The translations under genes were made by a program, and so were the position numbers. Shown here piece after piece: positions 40,626 through 48,997 of a DNA stretch of 64,000 nt. How positions within the stretch are numbered: the first letter of the stretch is position 1; each line of letters begins with the position of its first letter. This DNA comes from Amycolatopsis antarctica. Its GTDB lineage: Bacteria > Actinomycetota > Actinomycetes > Mycobacteriales > Pseudonocardiaceae. A model generated the notes under the pieces. It was given only the letters and a program-made list of their open reading frames with translations, made no database searches and was not told the DNA's origin. The stretch lies in the NCBI RefSeq assembly GCF_002262875.1, contig NZ_NKYE01000005.1:248001-312000 (forward strand). The letters are read 5' to 3'.

Positions 40626-41384
40626 TCAGGGCATCGCCCGGCCTTCCTGGTGGAGTTGGGGGTTGAGCGTGTCGGCGAGCCAGGAGACGAGGTCCGTCTC
40701 GTACGCGGGGAAGCACTCGATTCCCTTGTGCGCCAGCAGTTCCTCCGCGCCTCGGTTGCTCACGCCGAGGTAGGTACTCTCCAGGTCGATGTCCGTGGCC
40801 ACGCACCAGGCGCGGTCCGACGGCCACCACAGGTTCGGGGACTGGTGCCAGATTCCCGGGCCGAAATCCGCCATCCCCGCGTCGATTTCGCCTTCGTAGA
40901 GCCACATCCGCCGAGCCGGCATCTCGAACTCGGCCTCGTGCGGGGGTTCCGGCGTACGGCCGAAGCCGTCCCACATGCCGAACCAGCATCGTCGTGGTGT
41001 CGTGGTGTGCCTGCGCAGCACCGCGACCAGTATCTCGGCTACCGGCAACGGCAGGTCACTCTCCACGGGCGGCTCGTCGTACCTGCCCGGCTGCCTCGCG
41101 CGCAGCCCGCCCGGACCGCAGATGCCCGGCCACTGCATGAGTCGGTGCGCGGTCCGCCCGTTCGCCTCGGCGATTCGTGTCCAGGTGACGGGCTCCACGC
41201 GCCGACCGTTCCCGGGCGGTCCGGCCGGGCGCAGGTGGGCCGGGTGCAGGACGCGGACGTAGGCAGGGAATCCTCGCGGCAGCAGAGCCGTGACGGTGTG
41301 GTCGAAGCCGGAAACGCGATCCGTCACCCACTTCGCGGGTGCCGGATCGGTCGCCGGACGTGGTGCGGACGCCGGTTTCTCCAT
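40626..41384 (-). CDS. Conserved-looking hypothetical protein
   Basis: A 252-residue soluble protein I cannot assign. It is rich in Trp and aromatic motifs (WFGMWDGFG, EFEMPARRMWLYEGEID, WHQSPNLWWPSDRAWCVATDIDLE). No signal peptide or membrane segment is evident, and the pattern of a small-molecule or carbohydrate-binding domain is possible but unproven. It is convergent with katA and ends 11 bases after the catalase terminator. Confidence 0.7.
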   Translation of the reverse strand: MEKPASAPRPATDPAPAKWVTDRVSGFDHTVTALLPRGFPAYVRVLHPAHLRPAGPPGNGRRVEPVTWTRIAEANGRTAHRLMQWPGICGPGGLRARQPGRYDEPPVESDLPLPVAEILVAVLRRHTTTPRRCWFGMWDGFGRTPEPPHEAEFEMPARRMWLYEGEIDAGMADFGPGIWHQSPNLWWPSDRAWCVATDIDLESTYLGVSNRGAEELLAHKGIECFPAYETDLVSWLADTLNPQLHQEGRAMP

Positions 41385-41444
41385 CGCGCCAGCCTGCGCT
41401 ACACATCGGGTGCTGTCGATCGGTTTACCTTGGCCAGAACACGA

Positions 41445-41493
41445 AAAAGGGGCGACGATCCGGGTCCGTTGGACCGGGATCGTCGCCCCTTTT
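41445..41493. terminator. Strong bidirectional-type hairpin
   Basis: Perfect 17-bp arms AAAAGGGGCGACGATCC and GGATCGTCGCCCCTTTT around a 15-base loop. The A-run on one side and T-run on the other suit termination in both directions. It lies after the chaplin-like gene (minus strand), whose transcript it would end. Confidence 0.85.
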
Positions 41494-41532
41494 CAGATCC
41501 GGCGAGTCATTCGCCGGGAGCTGACGAGATGA

Positions 41533-41790
41533 TCACTCGTCGACGCTGGCGGCCGAGCAGTCGGCGCCGATCAGGTTCAGCACCGGCACGGCGATGACGT
41601 TGACCTGGTTGCCGCACAGGTTGACGTTCTCCAGGATGTCGATGTCGTTCAGGAAGTCGATGGACTGTCCCTGGTCACCGTCGTGGTGACCCGGCCAGTC
41701 GTTGCCCGACTCGACGCTGGCGAACGCGGTGCCACCGATCATCATGATCGCGGCGACACTGGCGGTGACGAAACCGGCCTTCTTGAACAC
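41533..41790 (-). CDS. Small secreted protein with a chaplin-like segment
   Basis: The 85-residue protein has a signal peptide (AGFVTASVAAIMMIGGTAFA, about 5-24) and a short mature part. It ends NVNLCGNQVNVIAVPVLNLI followed by GADC. The CGNxVNV motif with a second Cys about 20 residues later recalls the chaplin domain, which forms amphipathic fibrils on aerial hyphae and spores. A rodlin-like or other small surface protein is possible too. The GTG follows AGGAG at nine bases. A strong terminator follows. Confidence 0.65.
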   Translation of the reverse strand: MFKKAGFVTASVAAIMMIGGTAFASVESGNDWPGHHDGDQGQSIDFLNDIDILENVNLCGNQVNVIAVPVLNLIGADCSAASVDE

Positions 41791-42014
41791 TGCAACACAC
41801 TCCTAAGTTTGGGTTTACCGATGGGGGACGCTCCGGTAGGGGCCGGTGATTCCCCGTGACTGGAAACGTACTCGCTGTGCCGGAATGAATGCAGGCCGTT
41901 TGCACGTTTGTGTCACCCCTGACCGAGATTGTGCACTCGGATGGGGGGTGTTCACGGTTCTGAATTTGGCATTTACGCGCGGCTGCTGCTATTGCGTCCA
42001 CTGTGGAATCGCGT

Positions 42015-42049
42015 GAATGAAACCGTCATTCAATTTAATGAACGTCATT
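42015..42049. repeat. A+T-rich paired inverted repeats
   Basis: GAATGA (42015-42020) and TCATTC (42026-42031), then AATGA (42037-42041) and TCATT (42045-42049), form two adjacent short hairpins in an unusually A+T-rich stretch. The stretch lies between the 3' end of the esterase gene and the upstream region of the chaplin-like gene. They could be a minus-strand terminator or operator. Confidence 0.45.
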
Positions 42050-42078
42050 CCTTCGAGAATGGTGACTCGCCGGTAGTT

Positions 42079-43164
42079 TTACGCTGAGTGATCAACCTTG
42101 GTCGGCTCCCCGAATGCGGCCAGGCTCAGGCCGACGCGCAGAGCGCCGGCGGCCTCCGCCGTCGCCTCGCGGAATCGCGTGCCGACGCCGAGGAAGCTGG
42201 CGTACCCGTGGATCAGGTCCGGCTGCCGGCTCAGTGCCACCGGGACGCCCGCCGTGCGCAGCTTCTCCGCGTACGCCTCGCCCTCGTCGCGCAGTGGGTC
42301 GAACCCCGCCGTCGCGATGTACGCGGGCGCCACTCCGCTCACGTCCTCTGCCAGCAGCGGGGACAGCTTCGGGTCCGTGCGGTCGACGCCTTCGGGGGCG
42401 TAGTGGTCGAGGAACCAGGTCATGTCCCCGTCGGTGAGGAAGAAGCCGTCGCCGAACAGCTCGCGCGAGCGCCTGCGCACCGTCGCGTCGACGCCCGGGT
42501 ACAGCAGGAGCTGGAACACCGGCGACGGCCCGCCGCGCCGGACGGTCTGCTGGGCGACCACGGCGGCAAGGTTGCCGCCCGCGCTGTCGCCGCCGACGGC
42601 GATGCGTGCCGGATCCACGCCGAGTTCGCCCGCCTTCGCGCAGACGTGGTCGAACGCCGCCAGCGCGTCGTCGGCCGCGGCCGGGAACGGGTCCTCCGGG
42701 GCCAGGCGGTACTCCACCGAGAGCACCCGGGTCCTGGCGTGGTTTGCCAGGAAGCGCGCGGTGTTGTCGTGACTGGCCCGGGTGCCGATCACCCAGCCGC
42801 CGCCGTGGAAGAAGAGGAGCAGGCCGGAGTGGTCGTCGATGCCCTCGGGTGTGTAGAGGGTGGCGTCCAGGTCGGCGGAGCCCGCGGGGATCCGGACGTC
42901 GCGGGTGTGCACGAGCCGCAGCGGCTTGCCCGCGACCAGTCCGGCGGACTCGTCCAGGGCCTTGCGGGCCCCGGCCACGCCGCCCTTGGTCATCGACGTG
43001 CCGGTGAGTTGCTGCAGGCGCAGCAGTAGCTGGGCGTCCAGGGCGAGTTCCTGGCCGTCCTTGCGGATCGGCCTGCCCGCGATCAGCCTGCGCAGCACTG
43101 TCGGCAGCGCGTACACGAGCTGCGCGCCCGCCGCCTGGATCCGGATCTGCAACGGCTTGCCCAT
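42079..43164 (-). CDS. HSL-family alpha/beta-hydrolase (esterase/lipase)
   Basis: The 361-residue protein has the hormone-sensitive lipase oxyanion motif FFHGGGWVIGT, nucleophile elbow GGDSAGGNLA, and later PAYIATAGFDPLRDEG (Asp) and LIHGYASF (His). It hydrolyses short- or medium-chain acyl esters. The ATG at 43164 after GGGAGG starts the conserved domain. It is divergent from the FMN reductase gene, which shares its promoter region. Confidence 0.92.
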   Translation of the reverse strand: MGKPLQIRIQAAGAQLVYALPTVLRRLIAGRPIRKDGQELALDAQLLLRLQQLTGTSMTKGGVAGARKALDESAGLVAGKPLRLVHTRDVRIPAGSADLDATLYTPEGIDDHSGLLLFFHGGGWVIGTRASHDNTARFLANHARTRVLSVEYRLAPEDPFPAAADDALAAFDHVCAKAGELGVDPARIAVGGDSAGGNLAAVVAQQTVRRGGPSPVFQLLLYPGVDATVRRRSRELFGDGFFLTDGDMTWFLDHYAPEGVDRTDPKLSPLLAEDVSGVAPAYIATAGFDPLRDEGEAYAEKLRTAGVPVALSRQPDLIHGYASFLGVGTRFREATAEAAGALRVGLSLAAFGEPTKVDHSA

Positions 43165-43291
43165 GCTTTTCCTCCCGCGTCTGGTCGCCCGGCCGACGTT
43201 ACTCGTCAGTAGCCTGCGATGCCAGATGTGATGGGGCACTCCGTTCCACGGCCTGGTCCTCGACCTAACTCGAGGGTCTAGCCTCGATGGG

Positions 43292-43870
43292 GTGAGTACG
43301 GCATCGGCGGTCAGGATTGTGGGTATCGGCGGTTCGCTCCGGGCGGACTCCCAGTCGGAGCGTGCCCTGCGCATCGCACTGGCGGGCGCGGTGGACGCGG
43401 GAGCGGAGGTCGCGGCGATCACCGGTAGCGCGCTGAAGCTGCCGTTCTACGACGCCGGCGAGACCGAACGATCCGCCGAGGCCATCGCCCTGATCGAGGC
43501 CGTGCGCTCCGCCGACGGCATCGTGATCGTCTCGCCCGGTTACCACGGTGCGCTGTCCGGGCTGGTCAAGAACGCACTTGACTACGTGGAGGACCTGCGC
43601 CCCGACGAGCGTCCCTACCTCGACGGCCGCGCGGTGGGCCTGGTCTCGGTGGCATACGGCTGGCAGGCGGCCGTCACCACGCTGAACCAGCTCCGCACCA
43701 TCGCGCACGCGCTGCGCGGCTGGCCCACACCGCTGGGCGGGGCGGTGAACACCGCCGAGGTCAAGTTCGACGAGGTCGGTGGCGCCTCGGACGAGAAGGT
43801 GGCGGGCAACCTCCGGCTGATCGGCAAGCAGGTCGCCGACTTCGCAGCGAGTACCCGCGCAACCCGCTGA
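43292..43870 (+). CDS. NADPH-dependent FMN reductase
   Basis: The 192-residue flavodoxin-fold protein has VGIGGSLRADSQSERAL (the phosphate loop) and IVSPGYHGALSGLVKNALDYVE, the characteristic pattern of this family. RPYLDGRAVGLVSVAYG lies after it. It reduces FMN or a quinone with NADPH, supplying reduced flavin. The neighbourhood, with Ohr and Dps downstream, suggests an oxidative-stress role, but it has its own promoter region. Confidence 0.9.
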   Translation: MSTASAVRIVGIGGSLRADSQSERALRIALAGAVDAGAEVAAITGSALKLPFYDAGETERSAEAIALIEAVRSADGIVIVSPGYHGALSGLVKNALDYVEDLRPDERPYLDGRAVGLVSVAYGWQAAVTTLNQLRTIAHALRGWPTPLGGAVNTAEVKFDEVGGASDEKVAGNLRLIGKQVADFAASTRATR

Positions 43871-44016
43871 CCCCGCTGGGCAACGGCGTTTGACCCCGCC
43901 CCCGGCGTGGTAACCGCCGGGGGTGACATTCGGCATCCGCCGGCATGGCCGAACCCCGCTGCGCGTTGTACCTGACAGCAGAAGCGCCATGACGGCGATT
44001 CGAGGAGGTACGAACC

Positions 44017-44442
44017 GTGGCTGATCCGATCTACACCGCCGAGGCGACCGCCCGCGGTGACGGCCGCAACGGCGAGGTGACCTCGTCCGACGGCGTGATC
44101 GACGAGACTCTGGCCGTGCCGAAGGAGATGGGCGGCCCCGGCGGTCAGCTCACCAATCCCGAGCAGCTCTTCGCCGCGGGCTACGCGGCCTGCTTCCACA
44201 ACGCCGTCAAGCGCGTGGCGAGCGAGGCTGGCACCGAGGTGGACGGCTCGACGGTGACCGCCCGCGTCGGCATCGGCAAGACCGAGCAGGGCACCTTCGC
44301 TCTCAGCGTGACGCTGGAGACGGCGCTGCCCGGCCTGGAAGAGGGCAAGGCGAACGAACTGGTCGCGCAGGCACACCAGATCTGCCCGTACTCCACCGCG
44401 ACCCGCGGCAACATCGCCGTCGAGGTCACCGCCACCATCTGA
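44017..44442 (+). CDS. ohr: Organic hydroperoxide resistance protein (Ohr/OsmC family)
   Basis: The 141-residue protein has the two redox cysteines Cys 59 in GYAACFHNA and Cys 123 in ICPYS, and the N-terminal YTAEATARGDGRNG, the Ohr rather than OsmC pattern. It detoxifies organic and fatty-acid hydroperoxides through a cysteine-based peroxidase cycle. The GTG follows CGAGGAGG. No OhrR-type regulator gene is adjacent. dps follows about 50 bases later. Confidence 0.93.
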   Translation: MADPIYTAEATARGDGRNGEVTSSDGVIDETLAVPKEMGGPGGQLTNPEQLFAAGYAACFHNAVKRVASEAGTEVDGSTVTARVGIGKTEQGTFALSVTLETALPGLEEGKANELVAQAHQICPYSTATRGNIAVEVTATI

Positions 44443-44461
44443 GGAGTCCACAGTGGACTCC
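44443..44461. repeat. Perfect short palindrome between ohr and dps
   Basis: GGAGTCCA-CAG-TGGACTCC has perfect 8-bp arms and starts one base after the ohr stop codon. Similar TCCACAGTGGA motifs recur at other places in the window. It may be a small hairpin or an operator for dps. Confidence 0.5.
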
Positions 44462-44490
44462 ACGCAGGTAACCGGGAAAGGCAGGACACC

Positions 44491-44967
44491 ATGAGCACGT
44501 CCCCGATCAAGAGCCCGTTGAGCGAGAGCGACAAGGAGATCACCGGCAACGCCCTGCAGGCCACGCTCGTCGATCTCGTCGACCTCTCGCTGATCGCCAA
44601 GCAGGCACACTGGAACGTCGTCGGGCCGAACTTCCGCAGCGCGCACCTCCAGCTCGACGAACTCGTCGCGACCGCACGCCAGTACGTCGACGAGGTGGCC
44701 GAGCGGGCCAACGCCATCGGTGTCTCGCCGAACGGCAAGGCGAAGACGGTCGTCGAGAGTTCCGGGCTGCCGGACTACCCGGACAACTGGAACTCGGTGG
44801 AGAAGACCGTCGCCGCGATCGTCGACATCCTGACCGCGCTCGTCGAGCGCCTGCGTACCCGTATCGACGAGACCGACAAGAGCGACCTGGTCACCCAGGA
44901 CCTGCTGATCGAGATCACCAGGGCGCTGGAAGAGGCGCACTGGATGTGGCAGGCCCAGCAGGCCTGA
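44491..44967 (+). CDS. dps: Dps-family ferritin-like DNA-protection protein
   Basis: The 158-residue protein has the Dps ferroxidase pattern His 40 (AKQAHWNVVG), His 52, Asp 67 and Glu 71 (YVDEVAER) with the exact 12/15/4 spacing seen in Listeria-type Dps. Dps dodecamers oxidise and store iron and protect DNA from Fenton chemistry. Its tail lacks a long basic N-terminal extension. It is probably co-transcribed with or lies just after ohr. A 22-bp repeat array follows. Confidence 0.95.
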   Translation: MSTSPIKSPLSESDKEITGNALQATLVDLVDLSLIAKQAHWNVVGPNFRSAHLQLDELVATARQYVDEVAERANAIGVSPNGKAKTVVESSGLPDYPDNWNSVEKTVAAIVDILTALVERLRTRIDETDKSDLVTQDLLIEITRALEEAHWMWQAQQA

Positions 44968-44974
44968 CCCACCC

Positions 44975-45128
44975 GCATGCCGTGTCGTGCGTTCGGGCAT
45001 GCCGTGTCGTGCGCTCGGGCATGCCGTGTCGTGCGCTCGGGCACCCCGTGTCGTGCGCTCGGGCATGCCGTGTCGTGCGCTCGGGCATGCCGTGTCGTGC
45101 GCTCGGGCACCCCGTGTCGTGCGCTCGG
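44975..45128 (+). repeat. 22-bp tandem repeat array D (7 units)
   Basis: Seven exact 22-base periods run from 44975, with unit GCATGCCGTGTCGTGCG(T/C)TCGG. Units four and seven read GCACC instead of GCATG, so units 2-4 and 5-7 form two copies of a 66-base higher-order unit (ATG, ATG, ACC). No spacers. It begins eight bases after the dps stop and is followed by a rho-independent terminator. Confidence 0.9.
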
Positions 45129-45145
45129 CACCGGTGTGGCACAGA

Positions 45146-45176
45146 GCCGCCGATCCCACCGGATCGGCGGCTTTTT
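45146..45176 (+). terminator. Terminator after dps and array D
   Basis: Perfect 11-bp arms GCCGCCGATCC / GGATCGGCGGC with a four-base loop CACC, followed by TTTTT. Classical intrinsic terminator. Confidence 0.9.
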
Positions 45177-45303
45177 CACGTTGCCTGCCGACACCGCGCC
45201 GCGAGGTACGTGACGACCCGGCCGGGCCGCTGGCCGAACGTCACCGCCCGGTCCGGCGCGCGGACGCGGCGTTCCATCGTTGCCGTTCGCCGCCGAGGTC
45301 TCG

Positions 45304-46371
45304 CTAACGCCGGTTCCTGGCCCGGGCGTACTGGTTCACCCAGGAGACCTCGGCGCCGAGAACGTCCGCCGCGCGCAGCGCCCAGTGCGGGTCGCGCAGC
45401 ATCGCGCGGGCCAGGAACACGACGTCCGCCTGCCCGTTCGCGATGATCCCCTCCGCCTGCTCTGGATCGGTGATCATGCCGACCGCGCCGGTCGCGATTC
45501 CGGCCTCGGCGCGGATCCGCTCGGCGAACGGCACCTGGTAACCAGGGCCGACGGGGATGTCGGGGTTCGCGGTGTTGCCGCCGGAGGAGGTGTCGATCAG
45601 GTCGATCCCGCGTTCGTCGAGCAGCTTCGCCAGCCGGACGGAGTCCTCGATGTCCCAGCCGCCGGACGTCCAGTCGCTGGCCGACAACCGGGCGAACACC
45701 GGCAGGTTCTCGCCCACCTCGGCCCGCACCGCCTCGGCGACCTCCAGCGCGAGACGGGTACGTCCGGTGAAATCACCGCCGTAGCGGTCGGTGCGCTGGT
45801 TGGACAGCGGTGAGTAGAACTCGTGCACCAGATAGCCGTGCGCGAAGTGCAGCTCCACGGCGTCGAAACCGGCCCCGACGGCACGCCGGGCGGCCGCGGC
45901 GAACTGTCCCGGCACCGCCGCGACCTCGGCTTCGGTCAGTTCCCGAGGCGTCGCGTACTTGCCGAACGCCAGCGGACTCGGGCCGACGGACCGCCAGCCG
46001 CCCTCGCTCGCCGGAACGGTGCCGCCCGCCTCCCACGGACGGTGCGTCGACGCCTTACGGCCGGCGTGCGCGAGTTGCATCGCGGCCGCGGAACCCTGGG
46101 CGTGCAGGAAACCGGTGACCCGCCGCCATGCGGTGACCTGATCGTCGTTCCAGATCCCGGCGTCCTGCGGACTGATCCGGCCCTCCGCGACGATCGCGCT
46201 CGCCTCCGTGCAGACCAGGCCCGCGCCACCGGCGGCGAACTGGCCGAGGTGCATGAGATGCCAGTCGTCCGGCAACCCGTCGACCGAGGAGTACTGGCAC
46301 ATCGGCGAGACCCAGACGCGGTTCGGCACGGTCAGACCGCGCACGGAGATCGGTTCGAAGAGTCGGCTCAT
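45304..46371 (-). CDS. NADH:flavin oxidoreductase (old yellow enzyme family, YqjM/NamA-like)
   Basis: The 355-residue protein has a TIM-barrel FMN domain, with PNRVWVSPMCQYSS (the Cys of YqjM-type enzymes), AMQLAHAGRKAS, VELHFAHGYLVHEFYSPLSN, and the phosphate-binding GAVGMITDPEQAE...FLARAMLRDP. It reduces activated C=C bonds using NADPH, and the natural substrate is usually unknown. The CQY Cys places it in the thermophilic-like/YqjM class. It is divergent from the TIGR03085 gene. Confidence 0.92.
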   Translation of the reverse strand: MSRLFEPISVRGLTVPNRVWVSPMCQYSSVDGLPDDWHLMHLGQFAAGGAGLVCTEASAIVAEGRISPQDAGIWNDDQVTAWRRVTGFLHAQGSAAAMQLAHAGRKASTHRPWEAGGTVPASEGGWRSVGPSPLAFGKYATPRELTEAEVAAVPGQFAAAARRAVGAGFDAVELHFAHGYLVHEFYSPLSNQRTDRYGGDFTGRTRLALEVAEAVRAEVGENLPVFARLSASDWTSGGWDIEDSVRLAKLLDERGIDLIDTSSGGNTANPDIPVGPGYQVPFAERIRAEAGIATGAVGMITDPEQAEGIIANGQADVVFLARAMLRDPHWALRAADVLGAEVSWVNQYARARNRR

Positions 46372-46490
46372 GCCGCGGTTCAGCGTGCGCGGCGGGCCTT
46401 CTCTTCCCGCCGGTGACATTTCTCGCGGCGCCGGCGAACGGGCCGCTCGTGGGCGCGCGCCCGGTGCCGCGGGCGGATACCGTGGCGGCC

Positions 46491-47108
46491 ATGGGTGTAG
46501 CCAAGGACGAACGTCTCGCGTTGTGCGCACTGTTCGACATGCAGGGCCCGAAGGCGCCGACCCTCTGCGCGGGCTGGACCACCCGTGATCTCGCGGCGCA
46601 CCTGGTCCTGCGCGAGCGCCGGCCGGACGCCCTTCCGGGAATCCTGGTCGGACCGCTCGCCGGGTACACGCAGCGGGTGCAGGACGGTTACGCGGCCAAG
46701 CCGTGGGACGCCCTCGTCGAACTGGTCCGGACCGGTCCGCCGCGACTGGCACCGACCTCCCTCGGCTTCGTCGACGAACTGGTCAACAGCGCCGAATTCC
46801 TGGTGCACCACGAGGACGTCCGCCGTGCGCGGCAGGGCTGGCAGCCGCGTCCGGCTCAGGAGGACCGGGACAAGGCCGCCTGGGGCGCGGTGTCCCGGAT
46901 CGGCAAGCTCGCTTTCCGGCGCAGTCCGGTCGGTGTCGTCCTCGGCGTGCCGGGGCGTTCCGAGGTGACCGCGAAGCGTGGTTCCGGGCAGGTGATCGTC
47001 CGCGGCGAACCGGTGGAACTGCTGCTGTACGCCTTCGGCAGGGACGAAGTGGAGCTTTCCTTCGAAGGAGACAAATCGGCCCTCGACGGAGTGTCGCGCG
47101 GCCTCTGA
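46491..47108 (+). CDS. TIGR03085-family protein (DinB/mycothiol maleylpyruvate isomerase-like)
   Basis: The 205-residue protein begins MGVAKDERLALCALFD, followed by LCAGWTTRDLAAHLVLRERR and HHEDVRRARQGW, the DinB-superfamily pattern of this actinobacterial family with a conserved His pair for a metal. TIGR03085 members are annotated as mycothiol-dependent-transferase-like but the function is not established. The ATG at 46491 starts the conserved part. The neighbours do not point to a pathway. Confidence 0.85.
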   Translation: MGVAKDERLALCALFDMQGPKAPTLCAGWTTRDLAAHLVLRERRPDALPGILVGPLAGYTQRVQDGYAAKPWDALVELVRTGPPRLAPTSLGFVDELVNSAEFLVHHEDVRRARQGWQPRPAQEDRDKAAWGAVSRIGKLAFRRSPVGVVLGVPGRSEVTAKRGSGQVIVRGEPVELLLYAFGRDEVELSFEGDKSALDGVSRGL

Positions 47109-47179
47109 ACAGGTCACGGGTAGTCAACAACGGACGCGATGCCTACCCATTCGGTGGATGATGCGCGAAGCTGACGCGC

Positions 47180-48937
47180 ATGCGCTCGTATCGACTCGCC
47201 GGCCTCGCCGTCACCGCGGCGGCCGCCCTGATCGTCACCTCCACCCCCGCGGCGACGGCCGCCGAACACGCCTCGATCACGGTCATGGAGACCTCGGATC
47301 TGCACGGCAACGTGTTCAACTGGGACTACTACACCAATGCCGAGTACGACGACTCCGATGCCAACGACGTCGGCCTGGCAAAGATCTCCTCAGCCGTCGA
47401 AGGAGTGCGCGCCGACCGCGGACGTGATCGCACCATGCTCATCGACAACGGGGACATCCTGCAGGGCACCCCGCTGTCGTACTACTACGCCAAGGTCGAG
47501 CCGGTCACCGAGACCGGTGAGACGCACCCGATGGCGAAGGCGATGAACGCCATCGGATACGACTCGGTGACCGTCGGGAACCACGAGTTCAACTACGGGC
47601 TGGATCTGCTCGACACCTTCCGCAAGCAGATCGAGGCCCCGGTTCTCGGCGCGAACGTCAGCGACGAGCGCACCCATCTTCCCGCCTACCAGCCGTTCAC
47701 CCTGAAGAAGGTGGACACCGGCGCGGGCAAGCCGGTCACCGTCGGGGTGCTCGGCCTGACCACGCCGGGCAGCGCGATCTGGGACAAGGGCAACGTCGAG
47801 GGCAAGCTCGGCTTCGGCGACATGGTCCAGTCGGCGAAGTTCTGGGTACCGATCATGAAGGCGTTCGGCGCGGAGGTGGTGGTCGCCAGCTCGCACGCCG
47901 GTGACGACGGCACCTCCTCCTACGGTGACGAGCTGCCCACCGAGAACGCTTCCGCGCAGATCGCGGAGGAGGTGCCCGGGATCGACGCCGTGCTGTTCGG
48001 CCACCAGCACAAGGACGTTCCGCAGCGGTTCGTCAAGAACAAGCTCACCGGTAAGGACGTACTGCTCACCGAGCCCGCGAAGTGGGGCCAGCGACTGTCC
48101 GTCGTGGACTTCGACCTGGAGCGCAAGCACGGCCGCTGGCAGGTCGCCGGGGCGTCCTCGGAGGCGGTGAACACGAACACCGTGCCGGAGGACCCGAAGA
48201 TCACCGAACTGCTCCGGCCCCAGCACGACAAGACCGTCGAATACGTCAACGAGACCGTCGCCGAGTCCTCGCAGGAACTGTCCGCGGCCGAGTCGCGGCT
48301 CAAGGACACACCGATCGTCGACTTCATCCAGAAGGTGCAGACCGACACCGTGGAAGCCGCGCTGGAAGGTACTCCGCAGGCGGAGTTGCCGGTGCTGTCG
48401 CAGGCGTCGCCCTTCAGCCGGACGGCGAAATTCCCGGCCGGGCCGGTGACCGTCCGCGACATCGCCGGGCTCTACATCTACGACAACACGCTCGAAGCGG
48501 TCACGCTCACCGGTGCGCAGGTCAAGGAGTATCTGGAGTTCTCGGCCGGGTACTACAACCAGCTCGCCCCCGGCGCGCCGGTGGACCCGGAGGCGCTGAC
48601 CAACGCGGGCGGCCTGCCGGACTATAACTACGACATGCTCGCCGGGGTCGACTACGACGTCGACGTCGCCAAGCCCGTCGGCGAGCGGATCGTCAACCTG
48701 AGCCGGGACGGGGTGGCCGTGACGCCGGAGCAAGAGTTCGTGCTGGCGGTCAACAACTACCGGCGCTCCGGCGGCGGCAACTTCCCGCAGGTACCCGCGG
48801 CACCGGTCGTCTACAACGAGCAGGTGGAGATCCGCCAGGCGCTGATCGACACGGCCACCGAGTCCGGCGTCATCGACCCGGCCGACTTCGCCGTGCCGAA
48901 CTGGAAGCTGGTCCGCGAGGGCGTCCCGGTCTTCTGA
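47180..48937 (+). CDS. Secreted 5'-nucleotidase / cyclic-nucleotide phosphodiesterase
   Basis: The 585-residue protein has a signal peptide (AVTAAAALIV...PAATAA, about 1-28). The metallophosphoesterase domain carries TSDLHGN (about 39-43), NGDILQGTP, GNHEFNYG, SHAGDDGT and FGHQHKD, the five metal-ligand motifs. The C-terminal 5_nucleotid_C domain (about 370-575) contains QASPFSRTAKF and NNYRRSGGGNFP, which grips the nucleotide. It hydrolyses extracellular nucleotides for phosphate and nucleoside scavenging. No promoter Pho box is evident by eye. Confidence 0.93.
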   Translation: MRSYRLAGLAVTAAAALIVTSTPAATAAEHASITVMETSDLHGNVFNWDYYTNAEYDDSDANDVGLAKISSAVEGVRADRGRDRTMLIDNGDILQGTPLSYYYAKVEPVTETGETHPMAKAMNAIGYDSVTVGNHEFNYGLDLLDTFRKQIEAPVLGANVSDERTHLPAYQPFTLKKVDTGAGKPVTVGVLGLTTPGSAIWDKGNVEGKLGFGDMVQSAKFWVPIMKAFGAEVVVASSHAGDDGTSSYGDELPTENASAQIAEEVPGIDAVLFGHQHKDVPQRFVKNKLTGKDVLLTEPAKWGQRLSVVDFDLERKHGRWQVAGASSEAVNTNTVPEDPKITELLRPQHDKTVEYVNETVAESSQELSAAESRLKDTPIVDFIQKVQTDTVEAALEGTPQAELPVLSQASPFSRTAKFPAGPVTVRDIAGLYIYDNTLEAVTLTGAQVKEYLEFSAGYYNQLAPGAPVDPEALTNAGGLPDYNYDMLAGVDYDVDVAKPVGERIVNLSRDGVAVTPEQEFVLAVNNYRRSGGGNFPQVPAAPVVYNEQVEIRQALIDTATESGVIDPADFAVPNWKLVREGVPVF

Positions 48938-48997
48938 TCCCGGCCCGGCCGCCGTGCCCCACCGAAATCCGCGGCGGGGCACGGCGGTGGCTTAGAC

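Noticed and set aside
44946-45446. Plus-strand open frame over repeat array D and its flank
   Set aside because: It is open only because 22-bp units read through without stops. The translation is a repeating Cys/Arg peptide with no ribosome site or conserved fold.
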